A stretch of DNA of 64,000 nucleotides from Myxococcales bacterium (GTDB taxonomy: Bacteria; Myxococcota_A; Bradymonadia; UBA7976; UBA1532). The stretch lies in contig JACKDN010000004.1 in NCBI GenBank assembly GCA_020633465.1, positions 310,001 to 374,000 on the forward strand, in the 5' to 3' direction. Both the position numbers and the translations under genes were made by a program. Positions 17,884 to 25,003 of the stretch are shown piece after piece. The notes under the pieces were generated by a model. It was not told the DNA's origin. It saw only the letters and a list, made by a program, of their open reading frames with translations, and searched no databases. Each line of letters opens with the position of its first letter. Position 1 is the first letter of the stretch.

Positions 17884-18936
17884 TCAGGCCGCGGCGCGCT
17901 CCTCCCGCGCCCGGCCCTGCAGCGCGTCCAGCCGCGGCTCCATCACCGCGAACCAGGCCGGCGGCAGCAGCGCCAACAGCAGCATCGTGGCGTAGCCCGC
18001 CGGCAGCTGGGGGCTGTCGGCGTGGTGGCGCAGGATGGGGTACGGCCGGCTGGCCAGGTAGTGGTGATCGGCGTGGCGCGGCAGGCCGAACAGGTACAGG
18101 CCGGTCAGCCGATGCGCCGAGTTCCACGAGTGGTCCGGGCCCACCCGCTCGTACCGACCCTCGCCGATCGCGGCGCGCTGCAGCCCGTAGTGCTCGACGT
18201 AGTTGATGACCTCGAGGTGCCCCACCGCCACGGCGCCCATGCCGAACAGCGCCAGCGCGCCGACCGGGCCGGTGAGCGCGGTCGTCAGCCCGTAGAGCGT
18301 CACCAGGCCCAGGGCGTAGCGCAGCCGCCGGTCGCGCAGCGTGCCGGCCTCGCCCCGCGCGACCGCCCGCTTCGCCTCGATGCGCCAGGCGCTGCGCACG
18401 CCGCCGAGGATGGAGCGGGGCAGGAAGCCGTACACCGTCTCGCCCCGCCGCGCGGTCGCCGGATCGAGCGGCGTCGCGACGTTCTTGTGGTGGCCGTACA
18501 CGTGCTCGACGCAGAAGTGCGTGTAGGTGACCGTCGCGCACAGCAGCTCGGCCAGCCCGCGGTGCACCCGGTCCTTCCGGTGCATCAGCTCGTGCGCCAC
18601 GTTCAGGCCGGCGGCGCCCACGACGCCCGCCGACAGCACCAGCCCCACCGCCTCCAGCGGGGGCCGCCCCTGGACGGCCACGGCCCACGCGGTCCACGCC
18701 ATCACCCCCAGCTGCAGCGGGATCCAGGCCAGCAGCACCCGATCGAACCACGGGTTCGCCAGCCGCGCGGCCTCGTCCTCGGCGTTGCGCGTGTCGAGCC
18801 CGAGCACCGCGTCGAGACCCGGCGTCAGCACGAAGACGAAGATCAGCGTGGCGAAGGCCCACGCGCCGCCCAGGCTCAGGCCCAGGGCCGCGGTCAGCGG
18901 GACGACGTAGGCGATCAGGTACGGCAGCGCGGCCAT
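17884..18936 (-). CDS. alkB: Alkane 1-monooxygenase (AlkB-type membrane di-iron hydroxylase)
   Basis: Integral membrane enzyme of 350 residues that hydroxylates medium or long alkyl chains with O2 and rubredoxin. All AlkB histidine boxes are present: HELMHR (about 116), EHVYGHHKNV (about 143-152) and RHADHH (about 288), plus the diagnostic NYVEHYGL box (about 246-253) that separates AlkB from fatty-acid desaturases. Multiple transmembrane helices surround them. The ATG at 18936 has GGAGG seven bases upstream. No rubredoxin gene is adjacent, so electron transfer partners must lie elsewhere. An inverted repeat at 18969-18986, just upstream, is a likely operator. It is convergent with the DUF218 gene, four bases apart. 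Confidence 0.92.
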   Translation of the reverse strand: MAALPYLIAYVVPLTAALGLSLGGAWAFATLIFVFVLTPGLDAVLGLDTRNAEDEAARLANPWFDRVLLAWIPLQLGVMAWTAWAVAVQGRPPLEAVGLVLSAGVVGAAGLNVAHELMHRKDRVHRGLAELLCATVTYTHFCVEHVYGHHKNVATPLDPATARRGETVYGFLPRSILGGVRSAWRIEAKRAVARGEAGTLRDRRLRYALGLVTLYGLTTALTGPVGALALFGMGAVAVGHLEVINYVEHYGLQRAAIGEGRYERVGPDHSWNSAHRLTGLYLFGLPRHADHHYLASRPYPILRHHADSPQLPAGYATMLLLALLPPAWFAVMEPRLDALQGRAREERAAA

Positions 18937-18968
18937 GGGGCACCTCCAGAGGATGTGCCGCCGACTTT

Positions 18969-18986
18969 ATCTACCCGTCAGTAGAT
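18969..18986. promoter_or_regulatory. Inverted repeat upstream of alkB, possible TetR/AraC-type operator
   Basis: Six-base arms ATCTAC (18969-18974) and GTAGAT (18981-18986) are separated by six bases, 33 bases before the alkB start codon, in the only AT-richer stretch of this gap. Geometry and position fit an operator covering the alkB promoter. The 3' end of the MscS-type gene lies at 19010, so the site serves alkB. No regulator gene is next to it. Confidence 0.5.
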
Positions 18987-19009
18987 TCGCAAACCCGAAC
19001 GAGGCCCGG

Positions 19010-19864
19010 TCAGTCGATCGCGTCGTCTTCCTCGCCCTCCTGCGCGTGCACCGTCTCTTCGAGGAACACCGTGTTCGGCACGGCCGCCATGCCCCGCTCG
19101 GTCTCGATGAGGGTCTGCGTCGCCGTGATGCCCCGCAGCGTGCCCGCCGCGTCGCGCACCTGGATGTGATCGCCCGAGCGGAACACCTTGCGCGCGTAGA
19201 AGCCGCTGATCAGGTTGCGCGTGAAGTCGCGCGTGCCCAGCCCCACCGAGAGGCCGAACGCCAGCGCCATGCCCGCCAGCGCGCAGGCGGTCACCAGCCG
19301 CACGATGTCGGTGTCGATCTTGAGCTGGCTGATCGCGGTCAGCGCGAACACGAAGGTGATGGCGCCCGACACCACGCGCCCGAGGGCCGGCCCGAAGTCC
19401 AGGCCGCTCTCCTCGGCCACCCGCGCGATCGTCGAGCCCACGCTCTGCGCCGCCCACATGCCGAAGAACAGCAGCAGCATCGCCGCCGCCACGTTGGGCA
19501 GGTAGTCCAGGATGCTGCCGATGGCCTGCGCCACCGCGTCCAACCCCAGCGCGTCGGCCGCCGCCCCGGCGAAGACGAACAGCAGCACGAAGTAGAGGAT
19601 CTTCGGCAGCACCTCGGCCAGCGAGTGGACACCCATCCGTCTCAGCGCGTCGTCGATGCCCACGCGCTTCACCGCGTCGTCGACGTGCAGGCGCACCAGG
19701 GCGGCGCGCAGCACCTTGCGGATCACGCTGGCCAGCACCAGCGCGCCCACCACCAGCACGATGGTCAGCACCACCCGCGGCAGCGCGTTCATCAGGCCGT
19801 CGAACCACCCCAGCGCCGTATCGCGCATCCGCTCCGCGACACCCAGCGCCGTCGCCTCAGCCAT
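19010..19864 (-). CDS. MscS-family mechanosensitive channel protein
   Basis: Inner-membrane protein of 284 residues. Five hydrophobic segments (about 30-48, 85-105, 115-140, 160-180, 190-210) include paired 'conserved TM helix' modules. The pore-lining TM3 equivalent AFGLSVGLGTRDFTRNLISGFYARK is followed by the first part of the MscS beta domain (VFRSGDHIQVRDAAGTLRGITATQTLIET). The C-terminal alpha/beta vestibule of canonical MscS is absent, as in the shorter CmpX-like relatives. Likely role: osmotic pressure relief or modulation of membrane tension signals. Its ATG lies within the last eight bases of the upstream small gene, placing it third in a sigma/small protein/channel operon. Confidence 0.85.
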   Translation of the reverse strand: MAEATALGVAERMRDTALGWFDGLMNALPRVVLTIVLVVGALVLASVIRKVLRAALVRLHVDDAVKRVGIDDALRRMGVHSLAEVLPKILYFVLLFVFAGAAADALGLDAVAQAIGSILDYLPNVAAAMLLLFFGMWAAQSVGSTIARVAEESGLDFGPALGRVVSGAITFVFALTAISQLKIDTDIVRLVTACALAGMALAFGLSVGLGTRDFTRNLISGFYARKVFRSGDHIQVRDAAGTLRGITATQTLIETERGMAAVPNTVFLEETVHAQEGEEDDAID

Positions 19865-20129
19865 CGTCCTCGCTCCTCTTCGGGGGGGTGCGCCGCGCCG
19901 CGTCCTTCGCGCCGAACAGCACGCGCAGCATCTCGACCGTCCAGGCCACCGGCGCCTCCCAGAACAGCGTCGTCACGTCGCCGGCCAGCTGCCGGCGCTC
20001 GATGCGCCGATGCAGCCGCCGCCGGAAGCCCGGCGCCATCGGCTCGCCCAGATCGCGCAGCTCGGCGATCGGCTCGCCGAGCTCGTCCTCCTCGTCGGCG
20101 AGGCGGCGGTCCTCGTCGTCGCGGCTCAA
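19857..20129 (-). CDS. Small cytosolic protein between ECF sigma factor and MscS genes
   Basis: A 90-residue acidic-then-basic protein (EDEELGEPIAELRDLGEP, then FRRRLHRRIERRQLAGDV and WTVEMLRVLFGAKDAARR). The middle segment resembles the short sigma-binding helices found next to ECF sigma genes in myxobacteria, so it may be a membrane-peripheral anti-sigma or partner; there is no zinc-finger motif and no clear transmembrane helix. The start is a TTG at 20129 that overlaps the sigma stop (TTGA); an internal ATG near residue 31 is an alternative. It also overlaps the downstream MscS gene by eight bases. Confidence 0.65.
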   Translation of the reverse strand: MSRDDEDRRLADEEDELGEPIAELRDLGEPMAPGFRRRLHRRIERRQLAGDVTTLFWEAPVAWTVEMLRVLFGAKDAARRTPPKRSEDDG

Positions 20130-20761
20130 TGCGCGGCTCGCTGGGCGTACTCGGCCCGGAACTGCTCGCGCCCGCGCTTGATGCGCATCTTCACCGCCGA
20201 CAGCCCGACCCCCAGCTCGTCGGCGATCTCCTGGTAGCTCAGCTGGTCGAGATCCCGCATCACCAGCGGCACGCGCAGCGTGTCGGGCAGCGTCTCGAGC
20301 ACCTCGCCGATCAGCCGCCGCGCGTCCTGCCGCTCGAGCCCGCGGTCGGCGTCCGGCCCCGCCCGCAGCGGATCCGGGGGCGCGTCCCCGCCGACGTCGA
20401 GATCGACGTGCCGGCGCACCTTCTGCTTGGCCAGATAGTTCAGGCAGTGGTTGATCTTGATGCGGTGGATCCAGGTCTTGAAGGTCGACCGCCCCTCGAA
20501 CCGCTTCAGCGCGAAGTAGGCTTTCACGAACACGTCCTGCGCCAGGTCCTCGGCCTCGGACGGTCGGCGGGTGAGGTAGCGACAGTTCGCCTTCACCCGC
20601 TCCTGGTGGCGCCGCACCAGCACGTCGAAGGCCCGGCGGTCGCCCGCCACCGACCCCCGCACCCGCGCCACCAGCTCCTCGTCGCTCCGGTCGTCGAAGC
20701 GCCCCAACCGCCTCTCCCGCCGCCCTGGACCGGTCAGGTCCACGAAGGTCACAACGCGCAT
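20126..20761 (-). CDS. ECF (RpoE-like) RNA polymerase sigma factor
   Basis: Sigma factor of 211 residues. Region 2: AFDVLVRRHQERVKANCRYLTRRPSEAEDLAQDVFVKAY and FKTWIHRIKINHCLNYLAKQKVRR (about 44-115). Region 4: LPDTLRVPLVMRDLDQLSYQEIADELGVGLSAVKMRIKRGREQFR (about 155-205). The N-terminus has about 25 extra residues; an internal start cannot be excluded. It heads a tightly overlapping operon with a small protein and an MscS-type channel, so the regulon may respond to osmotic or membrane stress (inference from neighbours). Confidence 0.93.
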   Translation of the reverse strand: MRVVTFVDLTGPGRRERRLGRFDDRSDEELVARVRGSVAGDRRAFDVLVRRHQERVKANCRYLTRRPSEAEDLAQDVFVKAYFALKRFEGRSTFKTWIHRIKINHCLNYLAKQKVRRHVDLDVGGDAPPDPLRAGPDADRGLERQDARRLIGEVLETLPDTLRVPLVMRDLDQLSYQEIADELGVGLSAVKMRIKRGREQFRAEYAQRAAH

Positions 20762-20839
20762 CGTGTTCGAGGCAGGAAACGCGGCGCCGCCGACGGCGTC
20801 AAGACCGTCGGCGACGGGAGCCGGGCGCTCGGCCCACGG

Positions 20840-22801
20840 TCAGTTGCTCTGGGCGAGCAGCGCGGCCTTCTTCACCAGCTGAACGAACTCGAAGCGGTAG
20901 CTCTCGCCGTCGTCGCCCATCGCGCCCTTGGCCTGCTGCGCGACGGCGTCCCAGGTCAGGTCGCCCTTGAACTTCGAGTCGCGCAGCAGCATGCCGAAGC
21001 CGGCCACCGCCGCCGAGAACCGGAAGTCGGCGCTGGTCTTGGCGAGGGGCGTCTCGGCGTCGATCACCGGGTGCGTGATCAGCTTGCTCGTGTCGCCGTC
21101 GGGCGCCTTGTAGCGCAGCTTCACCGTCATCAGCTCGGGCGACTTCTTCGCCGCCTCGCTGACGCCGCCCGTCTGGTACTTCAGCGCGTCGACGCCGGGG
21201 ATGGCCTCGTCGCTGCCGGCGGGGATGATCTCGTACAGCACGGTCACCGAGTGGCCCGCGCCCAGCTCGCCCGCGTCCTTCTTGTCGTCGTTGAAGTCCT
21301 CGTTGGCCAGCGCCCGGTTCTCGTAGCCCACCAGCCGATAACCCTTCACCTTCGCGGGGTTGAACTCGACCTGGATCTTCACGTCCTTGGCGATGGTCAA
21401 GAGCGTGCCGCCCATCTCGGTCACCAGCACCTTCTTCGCCTCGAGGATGCTGTCGATGTAGGCCGCGTTGCCGTTGCCCTTGTTCGACAGCTTCTCCATC
21501 TTCGCGTCCTGGTAGTTGCCGCGCCCGAAGCCGAGGATGGTGAGGAACACGCCGCTCTCGCGCTCCTGCTCGATCATGCGCTCGAGCTCGCCGTCGCTCG
21601 ACGCGCCGACGTTGAAGTCACCGTCGGTGGCCAGGATGATCCGGTTGTTGCCGCCCTTCACGAAGTTGTCCCGCGCCACCTTGTAGGCCAGCTTGATGCC
21701 GGCCCCACCCGCGGTGCTGCCCCCCGCCGACAGCCGATCGATGGCGGCCAGGATCTCGGGCTTCTGCTTGCCCGGCGTCGACGGCAGCACCAGGCCGGCC
21801 GCGCCGGCGTACACGACGATGGCCACGCGATCCTGGGGGCGCAGGTTGTCCACCAGCAGGCGGAACGCGGCCTTCAGCAGAGGCAGCTTGTCCGGGCTGT
21901 TCATCGAGCCCGACACGTCGAACAGGAACACCAGGTTCGAGGGCGGCAGCGCGGCGGTGTCGACCTTCAGCCCCTGCAGCCCGATGTGCACCAGCCGGTG
22001 CTTCGGGTTCCAGGGCGCGGTGCTGACCTCGGTGTGCACGGCGAAGGGCACGTCGTCCTTGGGGCCGGCGTAATCGTAGGTGAAGTAGTTGATCAGCTCC
22101 TCGATGCGCACCGCGTCCTTCGGGGGCATGCGGCTCTCGCCCAGGATGCGGCGCACGTTGGCGTAGCTGGCCGTGTCGACGTCGATCGAGAAGGTCGACA
22201 GCGGATCGCGCAGGGCCGACTTGAAGGTGTTCTCCTCGATGCGATCGTAGGCCTCGCGGTTCATCTCGGGCTGGGCCGGCTCGCGGGGGGCCACCGCGAT
22301 GCCGGCGGGGGGAGGCGCCAGCGCGGCCGCGCCCGACGCCATGTCGAAGGGGTTGCGGCTGTCGCGCCGCGAGCGCGCCTTCATCTTCTTGGACGGGCGG
22401 CGCGTGGGCTTCGGCATCGGCTTGGCCTCCCGCTTCTCGGCCTCTTCGGCCGCCACGGGCTCGGGGCTGGGCGTCTTGGCCGGTACCGGGCGCAGGGTCA
22501 GGTTCAACGTCGCCGTCTTGCCGGCCGCGACGGTCACCGTGCCGGTCGCCGCCGAGTAGCCCGGCTTCGACGCCTTCACGGTGTGCTGCCCGGCGGGCAG
22601 ACCAGCCAGCGCGTAGCTGCCGTCGCGGCCGGTGGTCGTCTTGGCGCCGGCCGCCGCCACCTCGACGGTCACGCCGGCCAGCGGCCCGCCGCCGGCCGCC
22701 GTCACCTTGCCCTTCACCCCGCCCGTGGCCTGGGCCCAGGCGATGCCCAGGCCCAGGATGAGCGCCATCCCCACGCCGAAACCGATGTGACCGCGTCGCA
22801 T
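20840..22801 (-). CDS. YfbK-type VWA domain protein with carboxypeptidase-regulatory-like N-terminus
   Basis: Exported protein of 653 residues. Signal peptide 1-24; a CarboxypepD-regulatory-like beta sandwich about 27-110 (GGVKGKVTAAGGGPLAGVTVEV); a basic Lys/Arg/Pro linker; the YfbK N-terminal region about 175-265 (NTFKSALRDPLSTFSIDVDTASYANVRR); a VWA domain with an intact MIDAS motif DVSGS at 295-299 and later TDGDFN; then the C-terminal DUF3520-like region. The family is widespread and poorly characterised; metal-dependent protein binding at the cell surface is likely. The ATG at 22801 has GGAGGG seven bases upstream. It is divergent from the small gene at 22898 across 96 bp. Confidence 0.9.
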   Translation of the reverse strand: MRRGHIGFGVGMALILGLGIAWAQATGGVKGKVTAAGGGPLAGVTVEVAAAGAKTTTGRDGSYALAGLPAGQHTVKASKPGYSAATGTVTVAAGKTATLNLTLRPVPAKTPSPEPVAAEEAEKREAKPMPKPTRRPSKKMKARSRRDSRNPFDMASGAAALAPPPAGIAVAPREPAQPEMNREAYDRIEENTFKSALRDPLSTFSIDVDTASYANVRRILGESRMPPKDAVRIEELINYFTYDYAGPKDDVPFAVHTEVSTAPWNPKHRLVHIGLQGLKVDTAALPPSNLVFLFDVSGSMNSPDKLPLLKAAFRLLVDNLRPQDRVAIVVYAGAAGLVLPSTPGKQKPEILAAIDRLSAGGSTAGGAGIKLAYKVARDNFVKGGNNRIILATDGDFNVGASSDGELERMIEQERESGVFLTILGFGRGNYQDAKMEKLSNKGNGNAAYIDSILEAKKVLVTEMGGTLLTIAKDVKIQVEFNPAKVKGYRLVGYENRALANEDFNDDKKDAGELGAGHSVTVLYEIIPAGSDEAIPGVDALKYQTGGVSEAAKKSPELMTVKLRYKAPDGDTSKLITHPVIDAETPLAKTSADFRFSAAVAGFGMLLRDSKFKGDLTWDAVAQQAKGAMGDDGESYRFEFVQLVKKAALLAQSN

Positions 22802-22897
22802 GTTCGTCCCTCCGCTGAGTCCGTTTGCCGACCCTACCCCGCCGGCTCGGCTGGGTATACGGTCGGGGCCGGACGAGGATCTGACGGAGGTGAGATC

Positions 22898-23113
22898 GTG
22901 TTGAAACGAGCCGAGACCGTGACGCAGCGCGTGCAGCTCGTGAAGCTGGCCGGCGCCGAGGGCAGGCCGGTGTGGGTCAACCCGGCGAACGTCACCTGCG
23001 TCGAGCCGCTCGAGAGCGGCGCGCTGGTGACGGTGCTGGGGGGCGGCACGGTGCAGGTGACCGACAACGCCGAGCGCGCGGTGCAGCTGCTGATGGGCGA
23101 GCTCTATTCCTGA
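22898..23113 (+). CDS. Small FlbD-like protein
   Basis: A 71-residue cytosolic protein. The core (VKLAGAEGRPVWVNPANVTCVEPLESGALVTVLGGGTVQV) follows the pattern of the FlbD family of small beta-barrel proteins, in which NPxxIxxVE and LxxGxxxxV are conserved. FlbD homologues often lie in flagellar clusters, but no flagellar gene is nearby, so flagellar function is not implied. The GTG at 22898 has GGAGG seven bases upstream. Its 3' end overlaps the convergent ParB-like gene by ten bases. Confidence 0.72.
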   Translation: MLKRAETVTQRVQLVKLAGAEGRPVWVNPANVTCVEPLESGALVTVLGGGTVQVTDNAERAVQLLMGELYS

Positions 23114-23952
23114 GCGCCGTCGTCGCCCGGTGGCTCGGGGGGCGGCGCGCTGACCAACGCCACCGCCGCCTCGACCACGTCGACCGCGTGCCGCAGCGTC
23201 TCGGCGTGCTCGTTGTCGGGGTGCAGGTCGAGGAAGGTGCGCAGATCGGTGACCAGCCGCCGCATGCGGCCCACGGGCGGCTTCGCGGGCGCGGCCGGCT
23301 GCGGGCTGCCGTGCACCTTGCGCCAAGCGGCCGTGACGCTGCGCTCGTTGAGCAGCTTGCGCAGCTCGGCGGCCTCGTCCGGGCGCGAGCCGCTCTCCAG
23401 CGCGTCGATGTGCTCCACCACCTCGAGGCCCTTCTCGAGCGTCCGCGGCTTCTTGCCCAGGCGGCGCGCGGCCTCGGTGGTCGCCTCCTTCTCCAGCTTC
23501 GCGTCCACCGGCGGCGGCAACCCGTCGTCCTCGACCTCGACCTCGGGCGCCGCCTCGGCGACCGGCGTCGGCGCCTCGGGCGCCGGGCGCCGCCGCGACC
23601 GCTTCACCCGCAGCGCCTTCAGGTGCGCGAACTCGCGCACCCGCTGCTCGTTGGTCGGCTCGCGCTGCCGGTTGGCCTCGATGACCAGCTCCTCGACCTC
23701 GAGCGGATCGCCCACCGGCCGCACCAGCACCGGCACCTCGCTCAGCCCCAGGCGCCGCGCGGCGTCCAGGCGGCGGTGCCCGCTGATGACCGTGCCGTCG
23801 GGCGTCACCAGCAGCGGGTGGATGATGCCGTGCATCTGCACCCGGGCCACCAGCTCGTCGTCGGCGCGGTCGCCGTAGATGGCGTCGTTGAGGGGGTGCC
23901 CGCGCAGGTCGGCGACCGGCAGGCGGCGGACGGTCATCGCATCATCGGCCAT
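23104..23952 (-). CDS. ParB/Srx-like nuclease-domain protein
   Basis: A 282-residue protein. The N-terminal ParB-like domain (about 8-95) shows VADLRGHPLN, the LLVTPDGTVISGHRRLDAARRLG box and the Arg-rich EANRQRE segment. The middle is a proline/acidic linker, and the C-terminal helical part carries LGKKPRTLEKGLEVVEHIDAL and a Pro-rich tail. It lacks a nearby ParA and a parS-like 16-mer was not seen beside it, so it is more likely an accessory ParB-like regulator or nuclease than the main chromosome segregation ParB. The start at 23952 is one of two close ATGs (the other is 23937). Confidence 0.82.
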   Translation of the reverse strand: MADDAMTVRRLPVADLRGHPLNDAIYGDRADDELVARVQMHGIIHPLLVTPDGTVISGHRRLDAARRLGLSEVPVLVRPVGDPLEVEELVIEANRQREPTNEQRVREFAHLKALRVKRSRRRPAPEAPTPVAEAAPEVEVEDDGLPPPVDAKLEKEATTEAARRLGKKPRTLEKGLEVVEHIDALESGSRPDEAAELRKLLNERSVTAAWRKVHGSPQPAAPAKPPVGRMRRLVTDLRTFLDLHPDNEHAETLRHAVDVVEAAVALVSAPPPEPPGDDGAQE

Positions 23953-23986
23953 GGCCGCCGCATGTAGCACGACGCCGGGCGCGGGA

Positions 23987-25003
23987 TCACCCCCGGCGGC
24001 GCGCGACCAGGCGGCCGGCCGCGCCGATGGCGCGTCGAGTGAGGCGCGTGGCGCGATCGCGGGTCGGCGCGGCGACGCCGTCGGGCGCCCGCAGCCAGTC
24101 GGCGGACGGCCCGCGGTCGAGCACCCCGTCCAGGTTGTAGACGTTGATCTGGTGGGCCGGCACCCCGGCCGCGGCCGCGGCGGCGAGGTCGGCGGCCAGG
24201 TCGGCGGGATCGGCGTACAGCTTCGACGGATACACGCCCTCGCCCACCAGCCCCAGGTCGAGCCCCGCGCGGTCGCCGAAGTGGCGCCGCCCGTCGCGCC
24301 CGTAGGTCTGCACCAGGTGCGGCCCGTACAGCCGGCCGCCCAAGCGCTGGCCCAGCAGCGCGCAGGCCGCGTCGGCGAACAGCGTGCGATACGCCTGCAG
24401 GCTGACGACGTCCCAGTCGGCCGCGTCCACCGGCAGGCCCAGGGCGTCGCGCAGCGCGCGGCCCCCCACCCCGCCGCCGTCGACCACGAAGGGCAGCGTG
24501 GTCAGGTGCACCCGCCAGCCCTCGACGTGCAGGCCGTCGACCAGCGCGCGGTAGGTGCCCTCGGCCGCCCGCACCCGCTCGGCGCTCGGCGCCGCCCGCA
24601 GCGCGGCCCACGCGGTGCGCAGATCCGGCGGCCGCCGCCGCAGCGCCGTCTCGAGCGCCATCACGCGGCCGTGCGCCGGCTCGAGATCCACCACCAGCGT
24701 CGTCGGCGCGTGGCCCCGCGCCACCCACGCCCGCGTCAGCGAGGTCGCCGCCGCCGCGAACACCTTGGCGTTGTCGGCGCCCGCCCAGTAGCCGTCGTCC
24801 TCGGCCAGCAGCAGCCAGGGCCGCACCTCGACGCCGGCGCGCTCGGCCGCGTCGACCAACGCCCACCGCGCGTCCTCGGCGGGATCGGTCACCTTCCACG
24901 CCAGGTTGACCGCCAGCCCGCGCGACGCCAGCAGCGGCAGGGCCTCGGCGACCGCCGCGGGCGCGACGAACTCGGCCCAGAGGCCAGCGAAGGGCGGTGG
25001 CAT
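23987..25003 (-). CDS. Unrecognised protein, possibly a TIM-barrel glycosidase-like fold
   Basis: A cytosolic protein of 338 residues. Alternating beta strands ending in acidic residues (WLLLAEDDGYWAG, TTLVVDLEPAHG, HLTTLPFVVD, DVVSLQAYRTLF, GLVGEGVYPSKLYADP, QINVYNLDGVLD) fit a TIM barrel of glycoside-hydrolase type, but I cannot name a family. The ATG at 25003 shares one base with the stop of the helicase gene (TGATG), so it is translationally coupled to it. The C-terminus is basic (RRAIGAAGRLVARRRG). What joins it functionally to the helicase is unknown. Confidence 0.7.
   Translation of the reverse strand: MPPPFAGLWAEFVAPAAVAEALPLLASRGLAVNLAWKVTDPAEDARWALVDAAERAGVEVRPWLLLAEDDGYWAGADNAKVFAAAATSLTRAWVARGHAPTTLVVDLEPAHGRVMALETALRRRPPDLRTAWAALRAAPSAERVRAAEGTYRALVDGLHVEGWRVHLTTLPFVVDGGGVGGRALRDALGLPVDAADWDVVSLQAYRTLFADAACALLGQRLGGRLYGPHLVQTYGRDGRRHFGDRAGLDLGLVGEGVYPSKLYADPADLAADLAAAAAAGVPAHQINVYNLDGVLDRGPSADWLRAPDGVAAPTRDRATRLTRRAIGAAGRLVARRRG

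Noticed and set aside
17884..18936. AlkB gene as a fatty-acid desaturase.
   Set aside because: The NYVEHYGL box and HELMHR spacing are diagnostic of alkane monooxygenases.
23104..23952. ParB-like protein as the chromosome partition protein with a parS site here.
   Set aside because: No ParA neighbour and no TGTTTCACGTGAAACA-like site in the surrounding kilobases; called an accessory ParB-like protein only.
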